This document shows positions 49,427 through 61,607 of a stretch of DNA of 64,000 nucleotides, piece after piece. Every line of letters begins with the position of its first letter. Position 1 is the stretch's first letter. Made by a program: the position numbers and the translations under genes. Below the pieces are notes generated by a model. That model worked only from the letters and a program-made list of their open reading frames with translations, was not told the origin of the DNA and made no database searches. The DNA comes from Clusia tigrina (taxonomy: Eukaryota; Arthropoda; Insecta; Diptera; Clusiidae): assembly GCA_920105625.2 (NCBI GenBank), contig CAKKTE020000496.1, positions 491,526 to 555,525 on the forward strand. The letters are read 5' to 3'.

Positions 49427-52129
49427 CGAGTACTTTATTGTTACAAAATTTCAAGGTTTAATGACGCTCAGTAAAAAGTTACCAGTATTTGTATGTTGCA
49501 AACTTTGATAGGTGTAGGACGTACCGTGTAGAAGTTAGGGCCATTTGGAGTTTTATCAGTGTTTGATTTGGGACTCAAGGGTAGCATGGCTTTGAGCGAT
49601 AGCGTAAATTAACAAGAGGCTCGAGTACTTTATTGTTACAAAATTCCGAGGTTTTATGACGCTCCAGTAAAAAGTTACAAGCATTTGTATGTTGCAAACT
49701 TTGATAGGTGTAGGACCTACCGTATAGAAGTTAGGGCCATTTGAAGGTTTATCAGTGTTCAATTTGGGACTCAAGGGTAGCATAGCTTTGAGCGATAACT
49801 TAAATTGACAAGAGGCTCGAGTACTTTATTGTTACAAAATTTCAAGGTTTTATGACGCTCCAGTAAAAAGTTACAAGCATTTGTATGCTGCAAACTTTGA
49901 TAGGTGTAGGACGTACTGTTTAGAAGTTAGGGCCATTTGAAGTTCTACCAGTGTTTGATTTTGGACTCAAGGGTAGCATAGCTTTGAGCGATGGCTTAAA
50001 TTGACAAGTGGCTCGAGTACTTTATTGTTACAGAATTTCAAGATTTTATGTCGCCCAGTAAAAAGTTGCAAGCATTTGTATGTTGCAAACTTTAATAGGT
50101 GTAGGACGTGCCGTATAGAAGTTAGGGCCATTTGAAGTTTGATCAGTGTTTAGTTTGGGACTCAAGGTTAGAATAGCTTTGAGCGATGGCTTAAATTGAC
50201 AATTGGCTCAAGTACTTTATTGTTACAAAATTTCAAGGTTTTATGACGCTCCAGTAAAAAGTTACAAGCATTTGTATGTTGCAAACTTTGATAGGAGTAG
50301 GACGTACCGTATATAAGTTAGGGCCATTTGAAGTTTTATCAGTGTTTGATTTGGAACTCAACGGTAGCATAGCTTTGAGCGATAGCTTAAATTGACAAGA
50401 GGCTCGAGTACTTTATTGTTACAAAATTTCAAGGTTTTATGACGCTCAGTAAAAAGTTACCAGCATTTGTATGTTGCAAACTTTGATAGGTGTAGGACGT
50501 ACCGTATAGAAGTTAGGGCCATTTGGAGTTTTATCAGTGTTTGATTTGGGACTCAAGGGTAGCATGGCTTTGAGCGATAGCGTAAAGTGACAAGAGGCTC
50601 GAGTACTTTATTGTTACAAAATTTCAAGATTTTATGTCGCCCAGTAAAAAGTTGCAAGCATTTGTATGTTGCAAACTTTAATAGGTGTTGGACGTGCCGT
50701 ATAGAATTTAGGGCCATTTGAAGTTTTATCAGTGTTTAGTTTGGGACTCAAGGTTAGCATAGCTTTGAAGGATGGCTTAAATTGACAAGAGGCTCAAGTA
50801 CTTTATTGTTACAAAATTTCAAGGTTTTATGACGCACCAGTAAAAAGTTACAAGCATTTATATGTTGCAAACTTTGATAGGTGTAGGACGTACCATATAG
50901 AAGTTAGGTCCATTTGAAGTTTTATCAGTATTTAATTTGGGACTCAAGGGTAGCATAGCTTTGAGCGATAACTTAAATTGACAAGAGGCTCGGGTACTTT
51001 ATTGTTACAAAATTTCAAGGTTTTATGACGCTCCAGTAAAAAGTTACAAGCATTTGTATGTTGCAAAATTTGATAGGTGTAGGACGTACCGTATATAAGT
51101 TAGGGCCATTTGAAGTTTTATCAGTGTTTGATTTGGAACTCAACGGTAGCATAGCTTTGAGCGATAGCTTAAATTGACAAGAGGCTCGAGTACTTTATTG
51201 TTACAAAATTTCAAGGTTTTATGACGCTCAGTAAAAAGTTACCAGCATTTGTATGTTGCAAACTTTGATAGGTGTAGGACGTACCGTATAGAAGTTAGGT
51301 CCATTTGAAGTTTTATCAGTATTTAATTTGGGACTCAAGGGTAGCATAGCTTTGAGCGATAACTTAAATTGACAAGAGGCTCGGGTACTTTATTGTTACA
51401 AAATTTCAAGGTTTTATGACGCTCCAGTAAAAAGTTACAAGCATTTGTATGCTGCAAACTTTGATAGATGTAGGACGTACTGTTTAGAAGTTAGGGCCAT
51501 TTGAAGTTCTATCAGTGTTTGATTTGGCACTCAAGATTAGCATAGCTTTGAGAGGTAGCTTAAATTGACAAGAGGCTCGAGTACTTTATTGTTACAAAAT
51601 TTCAAGGTTTTATGACGCTCCAGTAAAAAGTTACAAGCATTTGTATGTTGCAAACTTTGATAGGTGTAGGACGTACCGTATAGAAGTTAGGGCCATTTGG
51701 AGCTTTATCAGTGTTTGATTTGGGACTCAAGGGTAGCATGGCTTTGAGCGATAGCGTAAATTGACAAGAGGCTCGAGTACTTTATTGTTACAAAATTTCG
51801 AGGTTTTATGACGCTCCAGTAAAAAGTTACAAGCATTTGTATGTTGCAAACTTTGATAGGTGTAGGACGTACCGTATATAAGTTAGGGCCACTTGAAGTT
51901 TTATCAGTGTTTGATTTGGAACTCAAGGGTAGCATAGCTTTGAGCGATAGCTTAAATTGACAAGAGGCTCGAGTACTTTATTGTTACAAAATTTCAAGGT
52001 TTTATGACGCTCCAGTAAAAAGTTACCAACAATTGTATGTTGCAAACTTTGATAGGTGTAGGACGTACCGTATAGAAGTTAGGGCCATTTGGAGTTTTAT
52101 CAGTGTTTGATTTGGGACTCAAGGGTAGC
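49427..52129 (+). repeat. T-U-P-Q then 14-mer-like series
   Basis: Starts with T and U carrying CCAGTATTTG, ACCGTGTAG, AAATTAACAAG and AATTCCGAGG, all seen again at the window's right end. From P at about 49818 the order follows the 14-monomer HOR of 19.3-21.0 kb without the 105-bp-deleted unit: Q, an R/S fusion near 50209, T', Q and R. Two consecutive GTTAGGTCC/CGGGTAC sections follow (near 50900 and 51298). The shift to 24.5-25.4 kb is about 25472 and to 25.8-27.0 kb about 25864. Confidence 0.75.
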
Positions 52130-55100
52130 ATAGCTTAAATTGACAAGAGGCTCGAGTACTTTATTGTTACAAAATTTCAAGGTTTTATGACGCTCCAGTA
52201 AAAAGTTACAAGCATTTGTATGTTGCAGACTTTGATAGGTGTAGGACGTACCGTATAGAAGTTAGGGCCATTTGAAGTTTTATCAGTGTTTGATTTGGGA
52301 CTCAAGGGTAGCATAGCTTTGAGCGATAGCTTAAATTGACAAGAGGCTCGTGTACTTTATTGTTACAAAATTTCGAGGTTTTATGACGCTCCAGTAAAAA
52401 GTTACAAGCATTTGTATGTTGCAAACTTTGATAGGTGTAGGACGTACCGTATATAAGTTAGGGCCATTTGAAGTTTTATCAGTGTTTGATTTGGAACTCA
52501 AGGGTAGCATAGCTTTGAGCGATAGCTTAAATTAGAGGCTCGAGTACTTTATTGTTACAAAATTTCAAGGTTTTATGACGCTCCAGTAAAAAGTTACCAA
52601 CATTTGTATGTTGCAAACTTTGATAGGTGTAGGACGTACCGTATAGAAGTTAGGGCCATTTGGAGTTTTATCAGTGTTTGATTTGGGACTCAAGGGTAGC
52701 ATAGCTTAAATTGACAAGAGGCTCGAGTACTTTATTGTTACAAAATTTCAAGGTTTTATGACGCTCCAGTAAAAAGTTACAAGCATTTGTATGTTGCAGA
52801 CTTTGGTAGGTGTAGGACGTACCGTTTAGAAGTTAGGGCCATTTGAAGTTCTCTCAGTGTTTGATTTGGGACTCAAGGTTAGCATAGCTTTGAGCGATAG
52901 CTTAAATTGACAAAATTTCAAGATTTTATGACGCTCCAGTAAAAAGGTACAAGCATTTGTATGTTGCAAACTTTGATAGGTGTAGGACGTACCGTATAGA
53001 AATTAGGGCCATTTGAAGTTTTATCAGTGTTTGATTTAGGACTCAAGGGTAGCATAGCTTTGAGCGATAGCTTAAATTGACAAGAGTACTTTATTGTTAC
53101 AAAATTTCAAGGTTTTATGACGCTCCAGTAAAAAGTTACAAGCATTTGTATGTTGCAAACTTTGATAGGTGTAGGACGTACCGTATAGAAGTTAGGGCCA
53201 TTTGGAGTTTTATCACTGTTTGATTTGGGACTCAAGGGTAGCATGGCTTTGAGCGATAGCGTAAATTGACAAGAGGCTCGAGTACTTTATTGTTACAAAA
53301 TTTCGAGGTTTTTATGACGCTCCAGTAAAAAGTTACAAGCATTTGTATGTTGCAAACTTTGATAGGTGTAGGACCTACCGTATAGAAGTTAGGGCCATTT
53401 GAAGTTTTATCAGTGTTTAATTTGGGACTCAAGGGTAGCATAGCTTTGAGCGATAACTTAAATTGACAAGAGGCTCGAGTACTTTATTGTTACAAAATTT
53501 CAAGGTTTTATGACGCTCCAGTAAAAAGTTACAAGCATTTGTATGCTGCAAACTTTGATAGGTGTAGGACGTACTGTTTAGAAGTTAGGGCCATTTGAAG
53601 TTCTATCAGTGTTTGATTTTGGACTCAAGGGTAGCATAGCTTTGAGCGATGGCTTAAATTGACAAGTGGCTCGAGTACTTTATTGTTACAAAATTTCAAG
53701 ATTTTATGTCGCCCAGTAAAAAGTTGCAAGCATTTGTATGTTGCAAACTTTAATAGGTGTAGGACGTGCCGTATAGAAGTTAGGGCCATTTGAAGTTTTA
53801 TCAGTGTTTAGTTTGGGACTTAAGGTTAGCATAGCTTTGAGCGATGGCTTAAATTGACAAGAGGCTCAAGTACTTTATTGTTACAAAATTTCAAGGTTTT
53901 ATGACGCTCCAGTAAAAAGTTACAAGCATTTATATGTTGCAAACTTTGATAGGTGTAGGACGTACCATATAGAAGTTAGGGCCATTTGAGGTTTTATCAG
54001 TGTTTGATTTTGGACTCAAGGGTAGCATAGCTTTGAGCGATAGCTTAAATTGACAAGAGGCTCGAGTACTTTATTGTTACAAAATTTCAAGGTTTTATGA
54101 CGCTCCAGTAAAAAGTTACAAGCATTTGTATGTTGCAAAATTTGATAGGTGTAGGACGTACCGTATATAAGTTAGGGCCATTTGAAGTTTTATCAGTGTT
54201 TGTTTTTTAACTCAACGGTAGCATAGCTTTGAGCGATAGCTTAAATTGACAAGAGGCTCGAGTACTTGATTGTTACAAAATTTCAAGGTTTTATGACGCT
54301 CAGTAAAAAGTTACCAGCATTTGTATGTTGCAAACTTTGATAGGTGTAGGACGTACCGTATAGAAGTTAGGGCCATTTGGAGTTTTATCAGTGTTTGATT
54401 TGGGACTCAAGGGTAGCATGGCTTTGAGCGATAGCGTAAATTGACAAGAGGCTCGAGTACTTTATTGTTACAAAATTTCGAGGTTTTATGACCCTCCAGT
54501 AAAAAGTTACAAGCATTTGTATGTTGCAAACTTTGATAGGTGTATGACGTACCGTATAGAAGTTAGGGCCATTTGAAGTTTTATCAGTGTTTGATTTGGG
54601 ACTCAAGGGTAGCATAGCTTTGAGCGATAACTTAAATTGACAAGAGGCTCGGGTACTTTATTGTTACAAAATTTCAAGGTTTTATGACGCTCCAGTAAAA
54701 AGTTACAAGCATTTGTATGCTGCAAACTTTGATAGATGTAGGACGTACTGTTTAGAAGTTAGGGCCATTTGAAGTTCTGTCAGTGTTTGATTTGGCACTC
54801 AAGATTAGCATAGCTTTGAGCGGTAGCTTAAATTGACAAGAGGCTCGAGTACTTTATTGTTACAAAATTTCAAGGTTTTATGACGCTCCAGTAAAAAGTT
54901 ACAAGCATTTGTATGTTGCAGACTTTGATAGGTGTACGACGTACCATATAGAAGTTAGGGCCATTTGAAGTTTTATCAGTGTTTGATTTTGGACTCAAGG
55001 GTAGCATAGCTTTGAGCGATAGCTTAAATTGACAAGAGGCTTGAGTACTTTATTGTTACAAAATGTCAAGGTTTTATGACGCTCCAGTAAAAAGTTACAA

Positions 55101-57351
55101 ACATTTGTATGTTGCAAAATTTGATAGGTGTAGGACGTACCGTATATAAGTTAGGGCCATTTGAAGTTTTATCAGTGTTTGATTTGGAACTCAAGGGTAG
55201 CATAGCTTTGAGCGATAGCTTAAATTGACAAGAGGCTCGAGTACTTTATTGTTACAAAATTTCAAGGTTTTATGACGCTCCAGTAAAAAGTTACCAACAT
55301 TTGTATGTTGCAAACTTTGATAGGTGTAGGACGTACCGTATAGAAGTTAGGGCCATTTGGAGTTTTATCAGTGTTTGATTTGGAACTCAAGGGTAGCATA
55401 GCTTAAATTGACAAGAGGCTCGATTACTTTATTGTTACAAAATTTCAAGGTTTTATGACGCTCCAGTAAAAAGTTACAAGCATTTGTATGTTGCAGACTT
55501 TTATAGGTGTAGGACGTACCGTATAGAAGTTAGGGCCATTTGAAGTTTTATCAGTGTTTGATTTAGGACTCAAGGGTAGCATAACTTTGAGCGATAGCTT
55601 AAATTGACAAGAGGCTCGAGTACTTTATTGTTACAAAATTTCAAGGTTTTATGACGCTCCAGTAAAAAGTTACAAGCATTTGTATGCTGCAAACTTTAAT
55701 AGATGTAGGACGTACCGTATAGAAGTTAGGGCCATTTGAAGTTCTCTCAGTGTTTGATTTTGGACTCAAGGTTAGCATAGCTTTGAGCGATAGCTTAAAT
55801 TGACAAAATTTCAAGATTTTATGACGCTCCAGTAAAAAGGTACAAGCATTTCTATGTTGCAAACTTTGATAGGTGTAGGACGTACCGTATAGAAGTTAGG
55901 GCCATTTGAAGTTTTATCAGTGTTTGATTTAGGACTCAAGGGTAGCATAGCTTTGAGCGATAGCTTAAATTGACAAGAGGCTCGAGTACTTTTTTGTTAC
56001 AAATTTTCAAGGTTTTATGTCGCTCCTGTAAAAAGTTACAAGCATTTTATGTTGCAAACTGTGATAGGTGTAGGACGTACCGTATAGAAGTTAGGGCCAT
56101 TTGAAGTTTTATCAGTGTTTCATTTGGGACTCAAGGGTAGCATAGCTTTGAGCGATAGCTTAAATTGACAAGAGGCTCGAGTACTTTATTGTTACAGAAT
56201 TTCAAGGTTTTATGACGCTCTAGTAAAAAGTTACAAGTATTTGTATGTTGCAAACTTTGATAGGTGTAGGACGTACCGTATAAAAGTTAGGGCCATTTGA
56301 AGTTTTATCAGTGTTTGATTTGGGACTCAAGGGTAGCAGAGCTTCGAGCGATAGCTTAAATTGACAAGAGGCTCGAGTACTTTATTGTTACAAAATTTCA
56401 ACGTTTTATGACGCTCCAGTAAAAAGTTACAAGCATTTGTATGTTGCAAACTTTAATAGGTGTAGGACGTACCGTATAGAAGTTAGGGCCATTTGCAGTT
56501 TTATCAGTGTTTAGTTTGGGACTCAAGGGTAGCATAGCTTTGAGCGATAGCTTATATTGACAAGAGGCTTGAGTACTTTATTGTTACCAAATTGCAAGGT
56601 TTTATGACGCTTCAGTAAAAAGTTACAACCATTTCTATGTTGCAAACTTTGATAGGTGTAGGACGTACCGTATAGAAGTTAGGGCCATTTGAAGTTTTAT
56701 CAGTGTTTGATTTGGGACTCAAGGGTAGCATAGCTTTGAGCGATAACTTAAATTCACAAGAGGCTCGAGTACTTTATAGTTACAAAATTACAAGGTTTTA
56801 TGACGCTCCAATAAAAAGTTACAAGTATTTGTATGTTGCAAACTTTGATAGGTGTAGACGTACCGTATAGAAGTTAGGGCCATTTGAAGTTTTATCAGTG
56901 TTTGATTTGGGACTCAAGGGTAGCATAGCTTTGAGCGATAGCTTAAATTGACAAGCGGCTCGAGTACTTTATTGTTACAAAATTTCAAGGTTTTATGACG
57001 CTCCATTAAAAGTTACAAGCATTTGTATGCTGCACACTTTGATAGGTGGAGGACGTACCGTTTAGAAGTGAGGGCCATTTGAAGTTCTATCAGTGTTTGA
57101 TTTGGGACTCAAGGTTAGCATAGCTTTGAGCGATAGCTTAAATTGACAAGAGGCTCGAGTACTTTATTGTTACAAAATTTCAAGGTTTTATGACGCTCCA
57201 GTAAAAAGTTACCAGCATTTGTATGTTGCAAACTTTGATAGGTGTAGGACGTACCGTATAGAAGTTAGGGCCATTTGAAGGCTTATCAGTATTTGATTTG
57301 GGACTCAAGGGTAGCATAGCTTTGAGCGATAGCTTAAATTGACAAGAGGCT
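52130..57351 (+). repeat. HOR copy Z (shortened relative of X and Y)
   Basis: Carries the same ordered markers as Y: 13-bp-deleted monomers near 52129, 52701 and 55398, truncated monomers at 52908 and 55801, CACTGTTTG near 53216, TTTTTTAACTCAACGG near 54203 and a GAAGGCTTATC monomer near 57280. The shift to Y is 19870 bp at 52908 and 19863 after a private 7-bp loss near 53085 (CAAGAGTACTTT, keeping one GAG). A 4-bp loss (AAATTAGAGG) lies near 52531. Several monomers present in Y are missing. Confidence 0.75.
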
Positions 57352-57927
57352 CGAGTACTTTATTGTTACAAAATTTCAAGGTTTTATGACGCTCCAGTAA
57401 AAAGTTACAAGCATTTGTATGTTGCAAACTTTGATAGGTGTAGGACGTACCGTATATAAGTTAGGGCCATTTGAAGTTTTATCAGTGTTTGATTTGGAAC
57501 TCAAGGGTAGCATAGCTTTGAGCGATAGCTTAAATTGACAAGAGGCTCGAGTACTTTATTGTTACAAAATTTCAAGGTTTTATGACGCTCCAGTAAAAAG
57601 TTACCAGCATTTGTATGTTGCAAACTTTGATAGGTGTAGGACGTACCGTATATAAGTTAGGGCCATTTGAAGTTTTATCAGTGTTTGATTTGGAACTCAA
57701 GGGTAGCATAGCTTTGAGCGATAGCTTAAATTGACAAGAGGCTCGAGTACTTTATTGTTACAGAATTTCAAGGTTTTATGACGCTCTAGTAAAAAGTTAC
57801 AAGTATTTGTATGTTGCAAACTTTGATAGGTGTAGGACGTACCGTATAAAAGTTAGGGCCATTTGAAGTTCTCTCAGTGTTTGATTTTGGACTCAAGGTT
57901 AGCATAGCTTTGAGCGATAGCTTAAAT
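55801..57927 (+). repeat. 11-monomer HOR, first copy (2127 bp)
   Basis: Bounded by the truncated monomers at 55801 and 57928. Contents in order include TGTCGCTCCTGTA with GCATTTTATG, ACAGAATTT with CTCTAG, CAACGTTTTATG, CTTGAG with ACAACCATTTC, CTTTATAGTTAC with AATTACAAGG, CTCCATTAAAAG with CTGCACAC, and GAAGGCTTATC. The length fits 11 x 196 less 26 and three single-base losses. It lacks the CTCCAATA/GAAGGTAGG monomer found in the next copy, but has extra TATATAAG monomers at its end. This copy overlaps the right part of Z. Confidence 0.8.
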
Positions 57928-59858
57928 TGACAAAATTTCAAGATTTTATGACGCTCCAGTAAAAAGGTACAAGCATTTGTATGTTGCAAACTTTGATAGG
58001 TGTAGGACGTACCGTATAGAAGTTAGGGCCATTTGAAGTTTTATCAGTGTTTGATTTAGGACTCAAGGGTAGCATAGCTTTGAGCGATAGCTTAAATTGA
58101 CAAGAGGCTCGAGTACTTTTTTGTTACAAATTTTCAAGGTTTTATGTCGCTCCTGTAAAAAGTTACAAGCATTTTATGTTGCAAACTGTGATAGGTGTAG
58201 GACGTACCGTATAGAAGTTAGGGCCATTTGAAGTTTTATCAGTGTTTCATTTGGGACTCAAGGGTAGCATAGCTTTGAGCGATAGCTTAAATTGACAAGA
58301 GGCTCGAGTACTTTATTGTTACAAAATTTCAAGATTTTATGACGCTCCAATAAAAAGTTACAAGCATTTGTATGTTGCAAACTTTGATAGGTGTAGGACG
58401 TACCGTATAGAAGGTAGGGCCATTTGAAGTTTTATCAGTATTTGATTTGGGACTCAAGGGTAGCATAGCTTTGAGCGATAGCTTAAATTGGCAAGAGTCT
58501 CGAGTACTTTATTGTTACAGAATTTCAAGGTTTTATGACGCTCTAGTAAAAAGTTACAAGTATTTGTATGTTGCAAACTTTGATAGGTGTAGGACGTACC
58601 GTATAAAAGTTAGGGCCATTTGAAGTTTTATCAGTGTTTGATTTGGGACTCAAGGGTAGCAGAGCTTCGAGCGATAGCTTAAATTGACAAGAGGCTCGAG
58701 TACTTTATTGTTACAAAATTTCAACGTTTTATGACGCTCCAGTAAAAAGTTACAAGCATTTGTATGTTGCAAACTTTAATAGGTGTAGGACGTACCGTAT
58801 AGAAGTTAGGGCCATTTGCAGTTTTATCAGTGTTTAGTTTGGGACTCAAGGGTAGCATAGCTTTGAGCGATAGCTTATATTGACAAGAGGCTTGAGTACT
58901 TTATTGTTACCAAATTGCAAGGTTTTATGACGCTTCAGTAAAAAGTTACAACCATTTCTATGTTGCAAACTTTGATAGGTGTAGGACGTACCGTATAGAA
59001 GTTAGGGCCATTTGAAGTTTTATCAGTGTTTGATTTGGGACTCAAGGGTAGCATAGCTTTGAGCGATAACTTAAATTCACAAGAGGCTCGAGTACTTTAT
59101 AGTTACAAAATTACAAGGTTTTATGACGCTCCAATAAAAAGTTACAAGTATTTGTATGTTGCAAACTTTGATAGGTGTAGACGTACCGTATAGAAGTTAG
59201 GGCCATTTGAAGTTTTATCAGTGTTTGATTTGGGACTCAAGGGTAGCATAGCTTTGAGCGATAGCTTAAATTGACAAGCGGCTCGAGTACTTTATTGTTA
59301 CAAAATTTCAAGGTTTTATGACGCTCCATTAAAAGTTACAAGCATTTGTATGCTGCACACTTTGATAGGTGGAGGACGTACCGTTTAGAAGTGAGGGCCA
59401 TTTGAAGTTCTATCAGTGTTTGATTTGGGACTCAAGGTTAGCATAGCTTTGAGCGATAGCTTAAATTGACAAGAGGCTCGAGTACTTTATTGTTACAAAA
59501 TTTCAAGGTTTTATGACGCTCCAGTAAAAAGTTACCAGCATTTGTATGTTGCAAACTTTGATAGGTGTAGGACGTACCGTATAGAAGTTAGGGCCATTTG
59601 AAGGCTTATCAGTATTTGATTTGGGACTCAAGGGTAGCATAGCTTTGAGCGATAGCTTAAATTGACAAGAGGCTCGAGTACTTTATTGTTACAAAATTTC
59701 AAGGTTTTATGACGCTCCAGTAAAAAGTTACAAGCATTTGTATGTTGCAAACTTTGATAGGTGTAGGACGTACCGTATAGAAGTTAGGGCCATTTGAAGT
59801 TTTATCAGTGTTTGATTTGGGACTCAAGGGTAGCATAGCTTTGAGCGATAGCTTAAAT
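57928..59858 (+). repeat. 10-monomer HOR, second copy (1931 bp)
   Basis: Same series with one monomer gained (CAAGATTTTATG, CTCCAATA, GAAGGTAGG from about 58303, ending GGCAAGAGTCTCGAG) and two fewer at the end. Losses shared with the first copy, such as GTGTAGACG (56863 and 59177) and GCATTTTATG, show common descent. Confidence 0.8.
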
Positions 59859-60660
59859 TGACAAAATTTCAAGATTTTATGACGCTCCAGTAAAAAGGTA
59901 CAAGCATTTGTATGTTGCAAACTTTGATAGGTGTAGGACGTACCGTATAGAAGTTAGGGCCATTTGAAGTTTTATCAGTGTTTGATTTAGGACTCAAGGG
60001 TAGCATAGCTTTGAGCGATAGCTTAAATTGACAAGAGGCTCGAGTACTTTTTTGTTACAAATTTTCAAGGTTTTATGTCGCTCCTGTAAAAAGTTACAAG
60101 CATTTTATGTTGCAAACTGTGATAGGTGTAGGACGTACCGTATAGAAGTTAGGGCCATTTGAAGTTTTATCAGTGTTTCATTTGGGACTCAAGGGTAGCA
60201 TAGCTTTGAGCGATAGCTTAAATTGACAAGAGGCTCGAGTACTTTATTGTTACAAAATTTCAAGATTTTATGACGCTCCAATAAAAAGTTACAAGCATTT
60301 GTATGTTGCAAACTTTGATAGGTGTAGGACGTACCGTATAGAAGGTAGGGCCATTTGAAGTTTTATCAGTATTTGATTTGGGACTCAAGGGTAGCATAGC
60401 TTTGAGCGATAGCTTAAATTGGCAAGAGTCTCGAGTACTTTATTGTTACAGAATTTCAAGGTTTTATGACGCTCTAGTAAAAAGTTACAAGTATTTGTAT
60501 GTTGCAAACTTTGATAGGTGTAGGACGTACCGTATAAAAGTTAGGGCCATTTGAAGTTTTATCAGTGTTTGATTTGGGACTCAAGGGTAGCAGAGCTTCG
60601 AGCGATAGCTTAAATTGACAAGAGGCTCGAGTACTTTATTGTTACAAAATTTCAACGTTT
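59859..60660 (+). repeat. 10-monomer HOR, third copy, partial
   Basis: Follows the second copy monomer for monomer (truncated unit, GCTCCTGTA unit, CTCCAATA unit, ACAGAATTT unit, CAACGTTTTATG start). It then stops inside the CAACG monomer, where the 13-mer type sequence begins. Confidence 0.8.
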
Positions 60661-61021
60661 TATGACGCTCCAGTAAAAAGTTACAAGCATTTGTATGTTG
60701 CAACCTTTGATAGGAGTAGGACGTACCATATAGAAGTTAGGGCCATTTGAAGTTTTATCAATGTTTGATTTTGGACTCAAGGGTAGCATAGCTTTGAGCG
60801 ATAGCTTAAATTGACAAGAGGCTCGAGTACTTTATTGTTACAAAATTTCAAGCTTTTATGACGCTCCAGTAAAAAGTTACAAGCATTTGTATGTTGCAAC
60901 CTTTGATAGGAGTAGGACGTACCATATAGAAGTTAGGGCCATTTGAAGTTTTATCAGTGTTTGATTTTGGACTCAAGGGTAGCATAGCTTTGAGCGATGG
61001 CTTAAATTGACAAGTTGCTCG
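60661..61021 (+). repeat. Junction from 10-mer series into 13-mer material
   Basis: The monomer beginning CAACGTTTTATG (10-mer family) continues from about 60701 with GCAACCTTTGATAGGAGTAGG, a marker of R' in 13-mer copy 3. The following monomer begins as S (CAAGCTTTTA), takes GCAACC and CCATATAG from R', and ends as P' (GATGGC, AAGTTGC). At least two exchanges are needed to explain these two units. Confidence 0.75.
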
Positions 61022-61607
61022 AGTACTTTATTGTTACAAAATTTCAAGATTTTATGTCGCCCAGTAAAAAGTTGCAAGCATTTGTATGTTGCAAACTTTA
61101 ATAGGTGTAGGACATGCCGTATAGAAGTTAGGGCCATTTGAAGTTTTATCAGTGTTTAGTTTGGGACTCAAGGTAAGCATAGCTTTGAGCGATGGCTTAA
61201 ATTGACAAGAGGCTCAAGTACTTTATTGTTACAAAATTTCAAGGTTTTTATGACGCTCCAGTAAAAAGTTACAAGCATTTGTATGTTGCAACCTTTGATA
61301 GGAGTAGGACGTACCATATAGAAGTTAGGGCCATTTGAAGTTTTATCAATGTTTGATTTTGGACTCAAGGGTAGCATAGCTTTGAGCGATAGCTTAAATT
61401 GACAAGAGGCTCGAGTACTTTATTGTTACAAAATTTCAAGCTTTTATGACGCTCCAGTAAAAAGTTACAAGCATTTGTATGTTGCAAAATTTGATAGGTG
61501 TAGGACGTACCGAATATAAGTTAGGGCCATTTGAAGTTTTATCAGTGTTTGATTTGGAACTCAACGGTAGCATAGCTTTGAGCGATAGCTTAAATTGACA
61601 AGAGGCT
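61022..61607 (+). repeat. Q'-R'-S' run of 13-mer type
   Basis: Matches 46296-46881 at about +14726: GACATGCCG, GGTAAGCATAG, GCAACCTTTG and CGAATATAA. A private extra T lies in AAGGTTTTTATG near 61245. Copy 3's private GTTAGGGTTATT (46799) is not shared, the present copy having the usual GGGCC. Confidence 0.8.

Noticed and set aside
60646..60720. Possible inserted foreign sequence at the change from 10-mer to 13-mer material
   Set aside because: Both sides are ordinary satellite and the monomer phase is kept; the change is a switch of monomer type, not an insertion.
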